Assembly (NCBI RefSeq): GCF_002101395.1 | Contig: NZ_CP019706.1 | Coordinates: 2,108,001-2,172,000, forward strand | DNA length: 64,000 bases | DNA from: Pantoea alhagi | Lineage (GTDB): Bacteria > Pseudomonadota > Gammaproteobacteria > Enterobacterales > Enterobacteriaceae | Reading direction: 5' to 3' | Part shown: positions 44,604 through 53,120 of the stretch, in pieces | How the letters are laid out: each line of letters starts with the position of its first letter | Position numbering within the stretch: position 1 is the stretch's first letter | Translations under genes and position numbers: made by a program | The notes under the pieces: generated by a model | Told to the model about the DNA's origin: nothing | The model's database searches: none | What the model saw: the letters and a program-made list of their open reading frames with translations, nothing else

Positions 44604-44625
44604 TTCATGCTATTCCCTGCATGAA
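44604..44625. promoter_or_regulatory. Operator-like palindrome upstream of the catabolic operon
   Basis: TTCATGC-N8-GCATGAA is a perfect 7-bp inverted repeat with an 8-base spacer, about 180 bases before the first gene. The size and symmetry fit a dimeric DNA-binding regulator, possibly the activator encoded at 50732-52642. Confidence 0.4.
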
Positions 44626-44802
44626 ATGGGTTTCTTTTCCGTTTATTTTGCACAGAATAACTTTTTTGCGACTTTGCGCAGCGGATGCGCTGTTATTTCC
44701 ACTTCGTGGCGGAAAAATTCAGGCTACAAACCCACCGACGATAGCGCTACTTTGTTTTCAACGCGAAACAAATGGACCTTCAGGCAATCAGGAGTGGGAA
44801 AG

Positions 44803-45132
44803 GTGAATAACAGTGCGGTGCAAAAGCCGGTCAGCGATGCAGAAATAGATGCGCTTGCCGAACAGGTAAAAAAACAAATAGACCAGCTCTTTGCCGCAGA
44901 GGCTATTCATGCCAATGCGGTACAGCAACAGATGCTGGCTTCCCACGTACGCGCTATGGCGCTGCGCTCATTAACCGGCGAGCCACTACCGGAAGTTGAA
45001 GCGGAACTGTTTGAGGATATCTCTCCTGAATCAATGCGGCTGGCACAGCAGGTCGTGGATCTGTTTGGCAACCTGCCGCGTGAAGAGACGTGGCTGCTTT
45101 CGGTTCATTTCGAAGTAGCGAAATCAAATTAA
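44803..45132 (+). CDS. Small PRD-like protein, first gene of the catabolic operon (EF_0829 type)
   Basis: 109 residues from GTG at 44803, which has AGGAG about 9 bases before it. The open frame extends to 44626, but the extra part has no family support. The sequence is helical and resembles a single PTS-regulation-domain-like module. I place it, from memory of the family neighbourhood, with the small PRD proteins that head this operon in Enterococcus (EF_0829) and Aeromonas. Its role is unknown; a link to the BglG-type regulator at the operon end is an inference. Confidence 0.65.
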   Translation: MNNSAVQKPVSDAEIDALAEQVKKQIDQLFAAEAIHANAVQQQMLASHVRAMALRSLTGEPLPEVEAELFEDISPESMRLAQQVVDLFGNLPREETWLLSVHFEVAKSN

Positions 45133-45187
45133 TCAACGGCAGGCCGAGGCCAGCCAGCAGTTAGCAACCCAACAGAAGGAACGCAAT

Positions 45188-45544
45188 ATGGTAACCGTAG
45201 TGATTGGCGATCGTTTAGGCAAAGGACAAAAAGTTGCGGCCGGGATCGAAAAAGCGGGCGGGCGTGCGGTGGTGGTGCCTGGCGTCGCGGCGGATATGAA
45301 ACTGGGCGATGTGATGAAGGCGGAAAATGCTGACTTCGGCATCTCTTTTTGCGGCAGTGGCGGTGCTGGCGCGATCACGGCGCAAAACAAATATGGCTAT
45401 AAGGCCAAACACGGCATGCGCTCGATAGATGAAGGCGTGACGGCGATTAACGAAGGCGCCAACGTACTGGGATTCGGCTTTATGGATAAAGAGGAGCTGG
45501 GCGAGAAGCTGGTGCTGGCCTGGAATAAAAAATACGGCAGCTAA
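45188..45544 (+). CDS. SFCGS-family glycine-rich protein (YhfU/DUF2620-like)
   Basis: 118 residues. The motif ISFCGSGGAGAITAQNKYGY names the family. The start VTVVIGDRLGKGQKVAAGI and the short alternating pattern suggest a small alpha/beta fold. It resembles E. coli YhfU. Cytoplasmic, no membrane segment. It stands 55 bases after the PRD gene with an AAGGA ribosome binding site and just 2 bases before the DUF4312 gene. Its function is unknown; the operon makes a transporter-linked role plausible. Confidence 0.75.
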   Translation: MVTVVIGDRLGKGQKVAAGIEKAGGRAVVVPGVAADMKLGDVMKAENADFGISFCGSGGAGAITAQNKYGYKAKHGMRSIDEGVTAINEGANVLGFGFMDKEELGEKLVLAWNKKYGS

Positions 45545-45546
45545 AT

Positions 45547-45846
45547 ATGAAACAGCAATTCACCACTTCGGTTCTGGTCAACGGCAAAGGCGATACGCAA
45601 AGCAGAGCTTTTGCCGATGCGCTCAGCCATGTGCAGCACAAGGTACTGCAGTCTACCCAGAAAGTTTTGCTGCGCATCGAGCCACAGGACGTAAAGGTTA
45701 TTCGTGCGCAGCAAAGCGTCAGAAAAGAGAAGTTTCTGTTCTTCTTTCTGCCGCGTGAACGACGGAGCTACAGCGTGGAGCTGGAAATTACCGTTAACGT
45801 GACCGTGATTGATACCGACAAGGTGGAATTTACGATCGCGCAATAA
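45547..45846 (+). CDS. DUF4312 family protein
   Basis: 99 residues, no membrane segment, moderately basic middle (RKEKFLFFFLPRERRSYSVE). It matches the DUF4312 family known only from this operon type. It follows the SFCGS gene by 2 bases. Biochemical role unknown; it may be a soluble component of the DUF4310/DUF4311 membrane complex. Confidence 0.75.
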   Translation: MKQQFTTSVLVNGKGDTQSRAFADALSHVQHKVLQSTQKVLLRIEPQDVKVIRAQQSVRKEKFLFFFLPRERRSYSVELEITVNVTVIDTDKVEFTIAQ

Positions 45847-45879
45847 AAACGTTAGGCGATAAGACATAAGGAAAAACTG

Positions 45880-46656
45880 ATGTTTTTAATTATTTTGCTT
45901 AAGTCGCTGGTGATTGGGGGGCTGGTCGGCGTGGGCGTCGGCGCAGGTGCCGCGCGCATGTTCCATGCGCCAACCTCTCAGGGCATGGGCGCATTTCGAA
46001 CACTGGGCGAACTTAACTCCTGTGAAGGCGATCCTGCCTCTCACTTCTCCTTTGGCCTCGGCTTCTTTTTCAACGCATGGGCCTCCTCGGTGGCCGCCGG
46101 TTCTTTTACGCAGGATGTTGATCACCGCATTATCCCTAACTGGGGCGCAGCCGCGCTTATGATCAAAAACCGCAACGTCGCTGAAACGCTACACGACCCG
46201 AAAAAAATGGCGATTGCCTGCGGCCTTATCGGCATGTTTGTGGTGGCCTTCCTGAACTCAACCGCCTCGGCGGTGCCGGAAGCGCTACAGGTCACGGCAG
46301 TCAAGGTACTGGTTCCGGCCGCTAATTTGCTGGTGAATACGGTCATGCCGGTGATCTTCTGGCTGGCAGCGATTGACGCCGGGAAAAAATCAGGCTTTTG
46401 GGCCACGATTTTCGGCGGGCTGGCGCAGCTGATTATGGGCAACGCCGTGCCAGGCCTGGTGCTGGGTATTCTGATTGGCAAAGGCGTGGAAGAAAGCGGC
46501 TGGAACAAAGTCACCAAAGTCATGATGGTCTCGATTGTTCTGCTGTTTGTGCTGAGCGGTTTCTTCCGCGGCTTCGATATCAAACTGCTGGAATCATTCC
46601 ATGCGGGCGTGCCGGGCTGGCTTGAGATGATCCATAACAGCCTGAGCGGCAAATAA
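45880..46656 (+). CDS. DUF4311 family integral membrane protein
   Basis: 258 residues with about five or six hydrophobic helices (among them about 3-25, 110-130, 138-165, 172-200 and 212-230). Gly-rich stretches (GGLVGVGVGAGAARMF) are typical of transporters. Family DUF4311, found with DUF4310 and DUF4312. It is probably one half of an uptake system for the sugar acid degraded by the operon; this is inference from context. Confidence 0.78.
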   Translation: MFLIILLKSLVIGGLVGVGVGAGAARMFHAPTSQGMGAFRTLGELNSCEGDPASHFSFGLGFFFNAWASSVAAGSFTQDVDHRIIPNWGAAALMIKNRNVAETLHDPKKMAIACGLIGMFVVAFLNSTASAVPEALQVTAVKVLVPAANLLVNTVMPVIFWLAAIDAGKKSGFWATIFGGLAQLIMGNAVPGLVLGILIGKGVEESGWNKVTKVMMVSIVLLFVLSGFFRGFDIKLLESFHAGVPGWLEMIHNSLSGK

Positions 46657-46669
46657 CCGGGAGCATACG

Positions 46670-47314
46670 ATGAACGAGACTAAAAGTGGATTTTGGTACG
46701 CCGACTGGTCCTTCCCGATCTTTGTTGGCCTGCTTTCCGCCGGTGTATTCGCCGGTACGCATATGTATTACCTGTATGGCATCGGCGCCTTTAACGAAGT
46801 TGCCTTTGTTTCCATGCTGCGCGCCGGGATGGAGACCGGCGCCTATGGCGCGGTAGCCGCCTTTGGTGCCAGCTTTCTGTTTGCACGTATTATCGAAGGC
46901 TCGCTGGTGGGCATTCTGGATATCGGCGGTGCGATTCAGACCGGCGTTGGGCTGGGCGTTCCGGCGCTGCTGCTGGGCGCGGGCATTATCTTTCCGGTGG
47001 CGAACTTTGCCGCTTCGCTGGCGACCGGCCTGATTATTGGCGTGGCAATTGGCTACGTCATTATTCTGGCGCGTAAATTCACCATCAACCAGAGCGACTC
47101 TACCTACGGCGCAGATGTGATGATGGGAGCAGGCAACGCCTCCGGGCGCTTCCTCGGGCCGTTAATTATCCTCTCTGCGATGGGTGCCTCTATTCCTATC
47201 GGTCTCGGTTCGCTGGTCGGCGCGCTGCTGTTTTACCTGTGGAATAAGCCGATTACCGGCGGCGCGATCCTTGGCGCAATGGTGCTGGGCGCTATTTTTC
47301 CGGTGGCGCTGTAA
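46670..47314 (+). CDS. DUF4310 family integral membrane protein
   Basis: 214 residues with several Gly/Ala-rich hydrophobic helices (about 14-32, 55-72, 85-110, 112-132, 157-178, 190-212). Family DUF4310. It follows DUF4311 by 13 bases, and the pair look like two membrane subunits of a single permease. There is no ATPase, PTS EIIC or periplasmic binding protein in the operon. Confidence 0.78.
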   Translation: MNETKSGFWYADWSFPIFVGLLSAGVFAGTHMYYLYGIGAFNEVAFVSMLRAGMETGAYGAVAAFGASFLFARIIEGSLVGILDIGGAIQTGVGLGVPALLLGAGIIFPVANFAASLATGLIIGVAIGYVIILARKFTINQSDSTYGADVMMGAGNASGRFLGPLIILSAMGASIPIGLGSLVGALLFYLWNKPITGGAILGAMVLGAIFPVAL

Positions 47315-47361
47315 ACCACAGCGGGCCAGCCGCCCAGGCCGGCCCGCCAGAAGGAGTTGTT

Positions 47362-48495
47362 ATGTTCGATTTGATTATTCGTCGCGCCCGTCTGGTGGAT
47401 GAGCGGCTGGTCGATATCGCTATCCAGGACGGAAAAATTGCCGCCATTGGTGAGATAACCGCGCCAGCAAAAGATGAACGCCTGCTGGATGGCAGCGTTT
47501 ATCTCAGCGCAGGCTGGATTGATTCGCACGTTCACTGTTATCCCAAATCACCGATTTATCATGATGAGGCGGACAGCATCGGCGTCGCGACTGGCGTGAC
47601 CACCGTGGTGGATGCGGGCAGCACCGGCGCGGATGATGTCGACGATCTCCGGCAGCTAACCCGTGAAGCGCGAACGCAGGTCTATGCGCTGCTTAATATC
47701 GCCCGTACCGGTATCGTCACGCAGAACGAGCTGGCCGATCTTAGCCAGATCGATAAGCCCGCCGTGCACGCTGCGCTACAGCGCCTGCCGAATTTTATTG
47801 TCGGCATTAAGGCGCGTATCAGCAGCAGCGTGGTGGGAGAGAACGGCATCCGGCCGCTGCAGCTGGCAAAAGAGATCCAGCAGGAGAATGATGGCCTGCC
47901 GCTGATGGTGCATATCGGCAATAACCCGCCGAATCTGGATGATATTGCCGGGCTGCTGACCGCAGGCGACATTATCACCCACTGCTATAACGGCAAGCCG
48001 AACCGTATTTTGACGCCGAAAGGCGAACTGCGACAGGCGGTGAAAAAAGCGCTGCAGCGTGGCGTGCGGCTGGATGTCGGCCACGGCAGCGCCAGCTTCA
48101 GCTTTGAAGTAGCGCGGCGCGCCATCGCGCAGGGCATTCTGCCCGATACCATCAGCTCCGATATTTATTGCCGTAATCGGATCGAGGGGCCGGTGAAGAG
48201 CCTGGCGCACGTTATGTCGAAGTTCCTCAGCATTGGCATGACGCTGCCGCAGATAATCGACTGTGTGACCTGGAAAGCGGCGGAGGGGCTGCGTCTGGCG
48301 CATAAAGGGCGACTGGAACCTGGCTTTGATGCCGATCTTACTCTGTTTACGCTGAGCCACGAGACGCGCCCGCTGCTGGATTCAGAAGGCGAAACCGTAC
48401 AGGGAACGCAGCATTTCACCCCGCTGGCGGCGGTCGTTGCTGGTCAGTGGATGGTTACCGACGAAGGGAAAGCAAAAAATGTCTTCGATTTATGA
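47362..48495 (+). CDS. Metal-dependent amidohydrolase/deacetylase (EF_0837 type)
   Basis: 377 residues of the amidohydrolase superfamily. The metal ligands are in place: DSHVH (His56, His58), a lysine likely carbamylated (Lys150 in VGIKARIS), His184 (MVHIG), His207 (THCYN) and Asp267 (SSDIY). It probably removes an acyl group or opens a ring before deamination by the next enzyme; the substrate is unknown. It overlaps the downstream PLP enzyme by 17 bases. Confidence 0.85.
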   Translation: MFDLIIRRARLVDERLVDIAIQDGKIAAIGEITAPAKDERLLDGSVYLSAGWIDSHVHCYPKSPIYHDEADSIGVATGVTTVVDAGSTGADDVDDLRQLTREARTQVYALLNIARTGIVTQNELADLSQIDKPAVHAALQRLPNFIVGIKARISSSVVGENGIRPLQLAKEIQQENDGLPLMVHIGNNPPNLDDIAGLLTAGDIITHCYNGKPNRILTPKGELRQAVKKALQRGVRLDVGHGSASFSFEVARRAIAQGILPDTISSDIYCRNRIEGPVKSLAHVMSKFLSIGMTLPQIIDCVTWKAAEGLRLAHKGRLEPGFDADLTLFTLSHETRPLLDSEGETVQGTQHFTPLAAVVAGQWMVTDEGKAKNVFDL

Positions 48496-49600
48496 AAAAT
48501 ATCATCTGAAACAGGTGATCAACGCCTCCGGGCGTATGACGATTCTTGGCGTATCCACGCCATCAGCAGACGTGGTGGATACGGTGAAATATGGCCTGAA
48601 CCACTATTTTGAAATGAAGGATCTGGTGGATAAAACCGGTGCCTGGATCGCCAGTCTGCTCGGAGCGGAAAATGCGCTGGTGGTCTCCTGTGCCTCGGCG
48701 GGTATCGCCCAGTCGGTAGCGGCGGTGATTGTGAAGGATAACGCCTGGCTACTGGAGAATTTGCACGCCGCGCCGCTTACGGTGCCGCACGATATCGTGT
48801 TGCCAAAAGGACATAACGTTAACTTTGGCGCGCCGGTGGGCACTATGGTGGCGCTGGGCGGCGGTCGTCTGGTCGAGGCGGGATATGCCAATGAATGCTC
48901 CGCTGAGCAACTCTCTGCGGCAATAACGCCCCAAACGGCAGCCATTTTGTATATCAAATCACACCACTGCGTGCAGAAAAGCCATCTGAGCGTGGAGCAG
49001 GCGGCAGTGGTGGCACGTAAACATAATGTCCCGCTGATTGTTGATGCGGCAGCGGAAGAAGATCTCCAGCGCTACTACCAGTGCGGTGCAGATCTGGTGA
49101 TTTACAGCGGCGCGAAAGCGATCGAAGGGCCGACCAGCGGCCTGGTGGTCGGGAAACAGCAGTATGTTGAGTGGGTTAAGCGCCAGTCGTCAGGCATTGG
49201 TCGAGCGATGAAAGTGGGAAAAGAGGGCATTCTTGGCCTGACGCAGGCCATCGAAAACTATCTGACGCAGGAAAAAGAGAGCGGTGCGCAGATGGTAGAA
49301 AAAATGACGCCTTTTATCGACAACCTGAACACGCTGAATGGCGTTAACGCCCGGGTGGTCTGGGATGCCGCCGGACGCGATATTGCCCGTGCCGAGATCC
49401 ATTTTGACGAAGCGGCTATCGGACAGACCACCGGCGAGCTGGTACAGGCGCTGAAAAATGGCGCGGTCGCGATCTATTTTCGTGGCTACAAGGCCAATGA
49501 AGGTATCGTTGAAGCTGACGTGCGTAGCGTAACGCCGGAGCAGTTGAACACCATTTATCTGAGCATCAAAGCTTTACTTACAGGAGAGAAACAAGCATGA
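48479..49600 (+). CDS. dgaE: DgaE-type PLP enzyme, D-glucosaminate-6-phosphate ammonia-lyase-like
   Basis: 373 residues from ATG 48479 (AAGGGAAAG before it), SelA-related fold type I PLP enzyme. Lys213 in SGAKAIEGP is the expected Schiff-base lysine, and VDAAAEED the cofactor Asp segment. Salmonella DgaE converts D-glucosaminate 6-phosphate to KDGP and ammonia. The gene symbol reflects family similarity; the true substrate here could be another amino-sugar acid. The stop overlaps the aldolase start by 4 bases. Confidence 0.82.
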   Translation: MSSIYEKYHLKQVINASGRMTILGVSTPSADVVDTVKYGLNHYFEMKDLVDKTGAWIASLLGAENALVVSCASAGIAQSVAAVIVKDNAWLLENLHAAPLTVPHDIVLPKGHNVNFGAPVGTMVALGGGRLVEAGYANECSAEQLSAAITPQTAAILYIKSHHCVQKSHLSVEQAAVVARKHNVPLIVDAAAEEDLQRYYQCGADLVIYSGAKAIEGPTSGLVVGKQQYVEWVKRQSSGIGRAMKVGKEGILGLTQAIENYLTQEKESGAQMVEKMTPFIDNLNTLNGVNARVVWDAAGRDIARAEIHFDEAAIGQTTGELVQALKNGAVAIYFRGYKANEGIVEADVRSVTPEQLNTIYLSIKALLTGEKQA

Positions 49601-50337
49601 CGCTGACGCCGAACTTTTATCACCACCGGGTTTGCCTGAACGTTCTGGCAGGCTCAAAAGATAACGCCCGGGCCATTTGGCAGGCGGCCGAAGGTCATGT
49701 GCTGGTTGGTGTATTATCGAAAAATTACGCCAGCGTGGAGAGTGCCGTCGACGATATGCGTCAGTATGCCGCGCTGATTGATAACGCGCTTTCCGTTGGG
49801 CTGGGAGCGGGCGACCCGCGTCAGTCGGCGATGGTTAGCGAGATCGCTGGTGAAGTACAGCCGCAGCATGTTAATCAGGTATTTACCGGCGTAGCGACCA
49901 GCCGCGCGCTGCTGGGGCAGCAACAAACCGTGGTCAACGGCCTGGTATCGCCCACCGGAACGCCGGGGAAAGTTAAAATTTCCACCGGACCGCTCAGCGC
50001 CCAGGCGCCAGATGCGATCGTGCCGGTTGAAACCGCCATCGCCATGCTGAAAGATATGGGCGGCAGCTCGATAAAATATTTTCCGATGGGCGGCCTGAAG
50101 GCGAGAGATGAGTTTACTGCGGTGGCACAGGCCTGTGCCGGGCACGATTTCTGGCTGGAGCCGACCGGTGGTATCGATCTGGACAACTATGAGGCAATTT
50201 TACAGATTGCGCTGGATGCGGGCGTCAGCAAAATCATTCCGCATATTTACAGCTCTATTATCGATCAAGCCACTGGCGATACGCGACCTGAAGATGTCAA
50301 AAGGCTGCTGGCAATAACCAAAAGGCTGGTGGGCTAA
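49597..50337 (+). CDS. dagF: 2-dehydro-3-deoxy-6-phosphogluconate (KDGP) aldolase, DagF/DgaF type
   Basis: 246 residues. Conserved segments are the N-terminal RVCLNVLAGSKDNA, SIKYFPMGGLK and WLEPTGGIDLDN, typical of the EF_0839/DgaF aldolase family. It splits KDGP into pyruvate and glyceraldehyde 3-phosphate. The ATGA overlap with the PLP enzyme gene supports a two-step pathway. It is the last intact catabolic gene of the operon. Confidence 0.85.
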   Translation: MTLTPNFYHHRVCLNVLAGSKDNARAIWQAAEGHVLVGVLSKNYASVESAVDDMRQYAALIDNALSVGLGAGDPRQSAMVSEIAGEVQPQHVNQVFTGVATSRALLGQQQTVVNGLVSPTGTPGKVKISTGPLSAQAPDAIVPVETAIAMLKDMGGSSIKYFPMGGLKARDEFTAVAQACAGHDFWLEPTGGIDLDNYEAILQIALDAGVSKIIPHIYSSIIDQATGDTRPEDVKRLLAITKRLVG

Positions 50338-50383
50338 CGCCCGGCAAGAGCAGCGCAACGGCATACTGATCCAGGATAATTTT

Positions 50384-50692
50384 ATGCGAAAACGGCTGAT
50401 TACCGCTTTATCTGTGGCATTGTTTGGCGTTGCGCCGCTGGCTGCGGCAACCCCTTTTGCGTTTGCAGGAACTTATTAGCCGCACGGGACGCTGACCCAG
50501 ATCGAAAGTGTCTGGACGCGTGGCGCTTATCTGCGCACGCTAACGCTGTCCGAAGATGGCAAAACGCGCTATGCGCTTAACCAGCGCAGCGACAACATTA
50601 CGCGTTTTTATATCGACAGCAGCAGAAAGCTGCGTTTTAGTGATGACGACACTGCCATGGGCGTGCCGTCCCAGATGGTGATTGTGCCATGA
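50384..50692 (+). pseudogene. Small secreted-protein gene interrupted by an in-frame amber stop
   Basis: The frame starts at ATG 50384 and encodes a clear signal peptide (RLITALSVALFGVAPLAAA). It hits TAG at codon 32 (50477-50479), then continues open for 70 codons to TGA at 50690-50692. The downstream part looks like a real small periplasmic domain (TLTQIESVWTRGAYLRTLTL; MGVPSQMVIVP). I do not recognise the family. A single base change appears to have broken the gene; readthrough or a sequencing error cannot be excluded. Confidence 0.7.
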
Positions 50693-50731
50693 TGATACGT
50701 TAATTTACGTAGCCAACAGGGGAGAGCTGCC

Positions 50732-52642
50732 GTGAGATTTCCGAACCAGCGACTGGCTCAGTTATTTGATACGTTGCAAAAAGAGACGCTGCCGCAGGAT
50801 GAGCTGGCGCGCCGTTTTGCGGTTTCCACGCGCACGGTGCGCACCGATATTAATATGCTTAACGAGATGCTGGCCGAGCACGGCGCGCTGTTTGTGCTCT
50901 GTCGTGGCGAAGGCTATCAGTTGCGTATTCTCGATCCGGTGCGCTACCAGCGTCTGACGCAGCAGTCGCCGGCGCATTTACGTATTCCCCGTACTTCAAC
51001 GGAGCGCATTCATTATCTGCTGACGCGCTTTCTGACGTCGGCCTGGGCGATCAAGCTCGAAGATCTGGCGGAAGAGTGGTTTGTCAGCCGCGCCACGCTG
51101 CAAAGCGATATGGCTGAAGTGAGGGAGTGGCTCAGCCGCTATCAGCTTACCATTGAGGCGCGTCCGCGCTACGGCATGAAGCTGTTCGGCAGTGAGATGG
51201 CGATTCGTACCTGCCTGACCGATCTGCTCTATCAGATTGCGCAGGAAAATAGTGAAAACCCGCTTTTGCAGATGGAAGCGCTCAACAGCGGTATGCTGTT
51301 GACGCTTCAGCCGCTGCTGTTGCAGTGCTTTGCGCGTTTTAATATCCGTATGACCGACGAGGGCGAGCTTTACCTGCGTCTTTACTGTGCCGTTGCGGTG
51401 CGCCGCATCAGCGAAGGCTATCCGCTTTCCGATTTCAGCGCCGATGAGGTGGAGAGCGATGTACAGGCGGCGGCGCGCCATATCATTAACCTGATGCGCC
51501 CGATTACCGGTAAAGTTATTGCGCCTGCGGAAGAGGCCTGGCTGCGTCTGAATATCGCCGCCCGACGGGTAGAAGAGATCGCGCCCAGCGCTATCAGCGC
51601 CGACGATGGCGATTCGCTGGTGAACTACATCCTTAGCTATATCAACACCCACTACAACTATAACCTGCAAAACGACCAGCAGCTGCGTGCCGATCTGCTT
51701 ACGCATATCAAAACCATGATCACCCGCGTCCGCTATCAAATCACTATTCCCAATCCGCTGTTAACCAATATCAAACAGCACTATCCGATGGCGTATGACG
51801 TGACGCTGGCGGCCGTTTCCAGCTGGAGTAAATATACGCCTTATGTGATCAGTGAAAACGAGATCGGTTTTCTGGTGCTGCATATCGGCGTTGGCCTGGA
51901 GCGTCACTATAACGTGGGCTATCAGCGTCATCCTCAGGTGATGCTGGTATGCGATACCGGCAATTCAACCGTACGCATGATTCAGGCGATGCTGCTGCGT
52001 AAATATCCACAAATCGTTGTCACGCGCATCATTTCGCTGCGTGAATATGAGATGCAGGAGAGTATTGAAGAGGATTTTGTTATCTCCACCGTGCGGTTAA
52101 GCGAGAAGGGCAAGCCTGTAGTGGTGATGTCACCTTTCCCCACCGACTATCAGCTGGAGCAGCTGGGAAAACAGGTACTGGTGGATCGCACGAAACCTTA
52201 CATGCTGGAGCGATTTTTCGACGCGCGTCACTTTTGCATTATCGATCGGCCGATGGAGCAGGCGCAGCTGTTTCGCCAGCTGTGCCAGCAGCTGGAGCAA
52301 GAGGGTTTCGTGGACGCGAGCTTTTATCCTTCCGTTGAGGAGCGCGAAGCGATCCTCAGCACCATGTTGGGCGAGGGGATTGCGCTGCCGCACTCGCTGG
52401 GCCTGCTGGCGAAAAAAAGCGTGGTTTACACCGTATTAGCCCCGCAGGGCATCGTTTGGGGAGAAGAAACCGCCTATGTGATTTTCCTGTTAGCCATCAG
52501 CAAGGATGACTATGAAGAGGCGATGGCGATCTACGATCTGTTTGTCACCTTTATGCGCGAGCGCGCCATGACGCGCCTGCGCGACAGCAGCAACTTCGCC
52601 AGCTTTAAAAGCGTGGCGCTGGACTGTTTAAGCCGCCTGTAA
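50732..52642 (+). CDS. BglG/LicR-type PRD transcriptional activator with EIIB and EIIA domains
   Basis: 636 residues from GTG 50732 (AGGGGAGAG before it). Domains: winged HTH (about 5-65), second HTH (about 85-150), two PRDs (about 175-395), an EIIB-like domain with Cys407 in VCDTGNST, and a C-terminal EIIA-like domain with His554 in ALPHSLG. The DNA-binding HTH, rather than an RNA-binding CAT domain, marks it as a promoter activator. It probably controls the operon at 44803-50337 according to PTS phosphorylation state. No PTS permease is encoded nearby. Confidence 0.88.
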   Translation: MRFPNQRLAQLFDTLQKETLPQDELARRFAVSTRTVRTDINMLNEMLAEHGALFVLCRGEGYQLRILDPVRYQRLTQQSPAHLRIPRTSTERIHYLLTRFLTSAWAIKLEDLAEEWFVSRATLQSDMAEVREWLSRYQLTIEARPRYGMKLFGSEMAIRTCLTDLLYQIAQENSENPLLQMEALNSGMLLTLQPLLLQCFARFNIRMTDEGELYLRLYCAVAVRRISEGYPLSDFSADEVESDVQAAARHIINLMRPITGKVIAPAEEAWLRLNIAARRVEEIAPSAISADDGDSLVNYILSYINTHYNYNLQNDQQLRADLLTHIKTMITRVRYQITIPNPLLTNIKQHYPMAYDVTLAAVSSWSKYTPYVISENEIGFLVLHIGVGLERHYNVGYQRHPQVMLVCDTGNSTVRMIQAMLLRKYPQIVVTRIISLREYEMQESIEEDFVISTVRLSEKGKPVVVMSPFPTDYQLEQLGKQVLVDRTKPYMLERFFDARHFCIIDRPMEQAQLFRQLCQQLEQEGFVDASFYPSVEEREAILSTMLGEGIALPHSLGLLAKKSVVYTVLAPQGIVWGEETAYVIFLLAISKDDYEEAMAIYDLFVTFMRERAMTRLRDSSNFASFKSVALDCLSRL

Positions 52643-52681
52643 ACGATACCTGTCCAGCCTCGTTTGCCGCAATATAAAGCA

Positions 52682-52705
52682 AAAACCCCGCCGAAGCGGG
52701 GTTTT
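52682..52705. terminator. Bidirectional terminator between the PRD regulator and rnpB
   Basis: A 10-bp perfect stem (AAAACCCCGC / GCGGGGTTTT) with a CGAA loop, bounded by A and T runs; it can end both the regulator gene and the minus-strand rnpB transcript. Confidence 0.9.
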
Positions 52706-52711
52706 GTAAAG

Positions 52712-53088
<377 letters not shown>

Positions 53089-53120
53089 GGCGCGGATAAT
53101 AGGGCATTCTGAACGTTTTG

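Larger units (their letters stand above)
44399..44802. other. AT-rich leader region of the DUF4310-4312 catabolic operon
   Basis: About 400 bases, clearly AT-richer than the genes on both sides. It contains the pmbA terminator at its left end, a 22-bp palindrome at 44604-44625 and a short hairpin CAGCG-GATG-CGCTG at 44679-44692. In-frame ATG codons at 44621 and 44626 open frames without family support. No gene is called. Confidence 0.55.

Noticed and set aside
44621..44806. Two overlapping frames starting at 44621 and 44626 in the operon leader
   Set aside because: The first has no family similarity; the second is the PRD-like gene read from too early a start, since the GTG at 44803 has the ribosome binding site and the family length.
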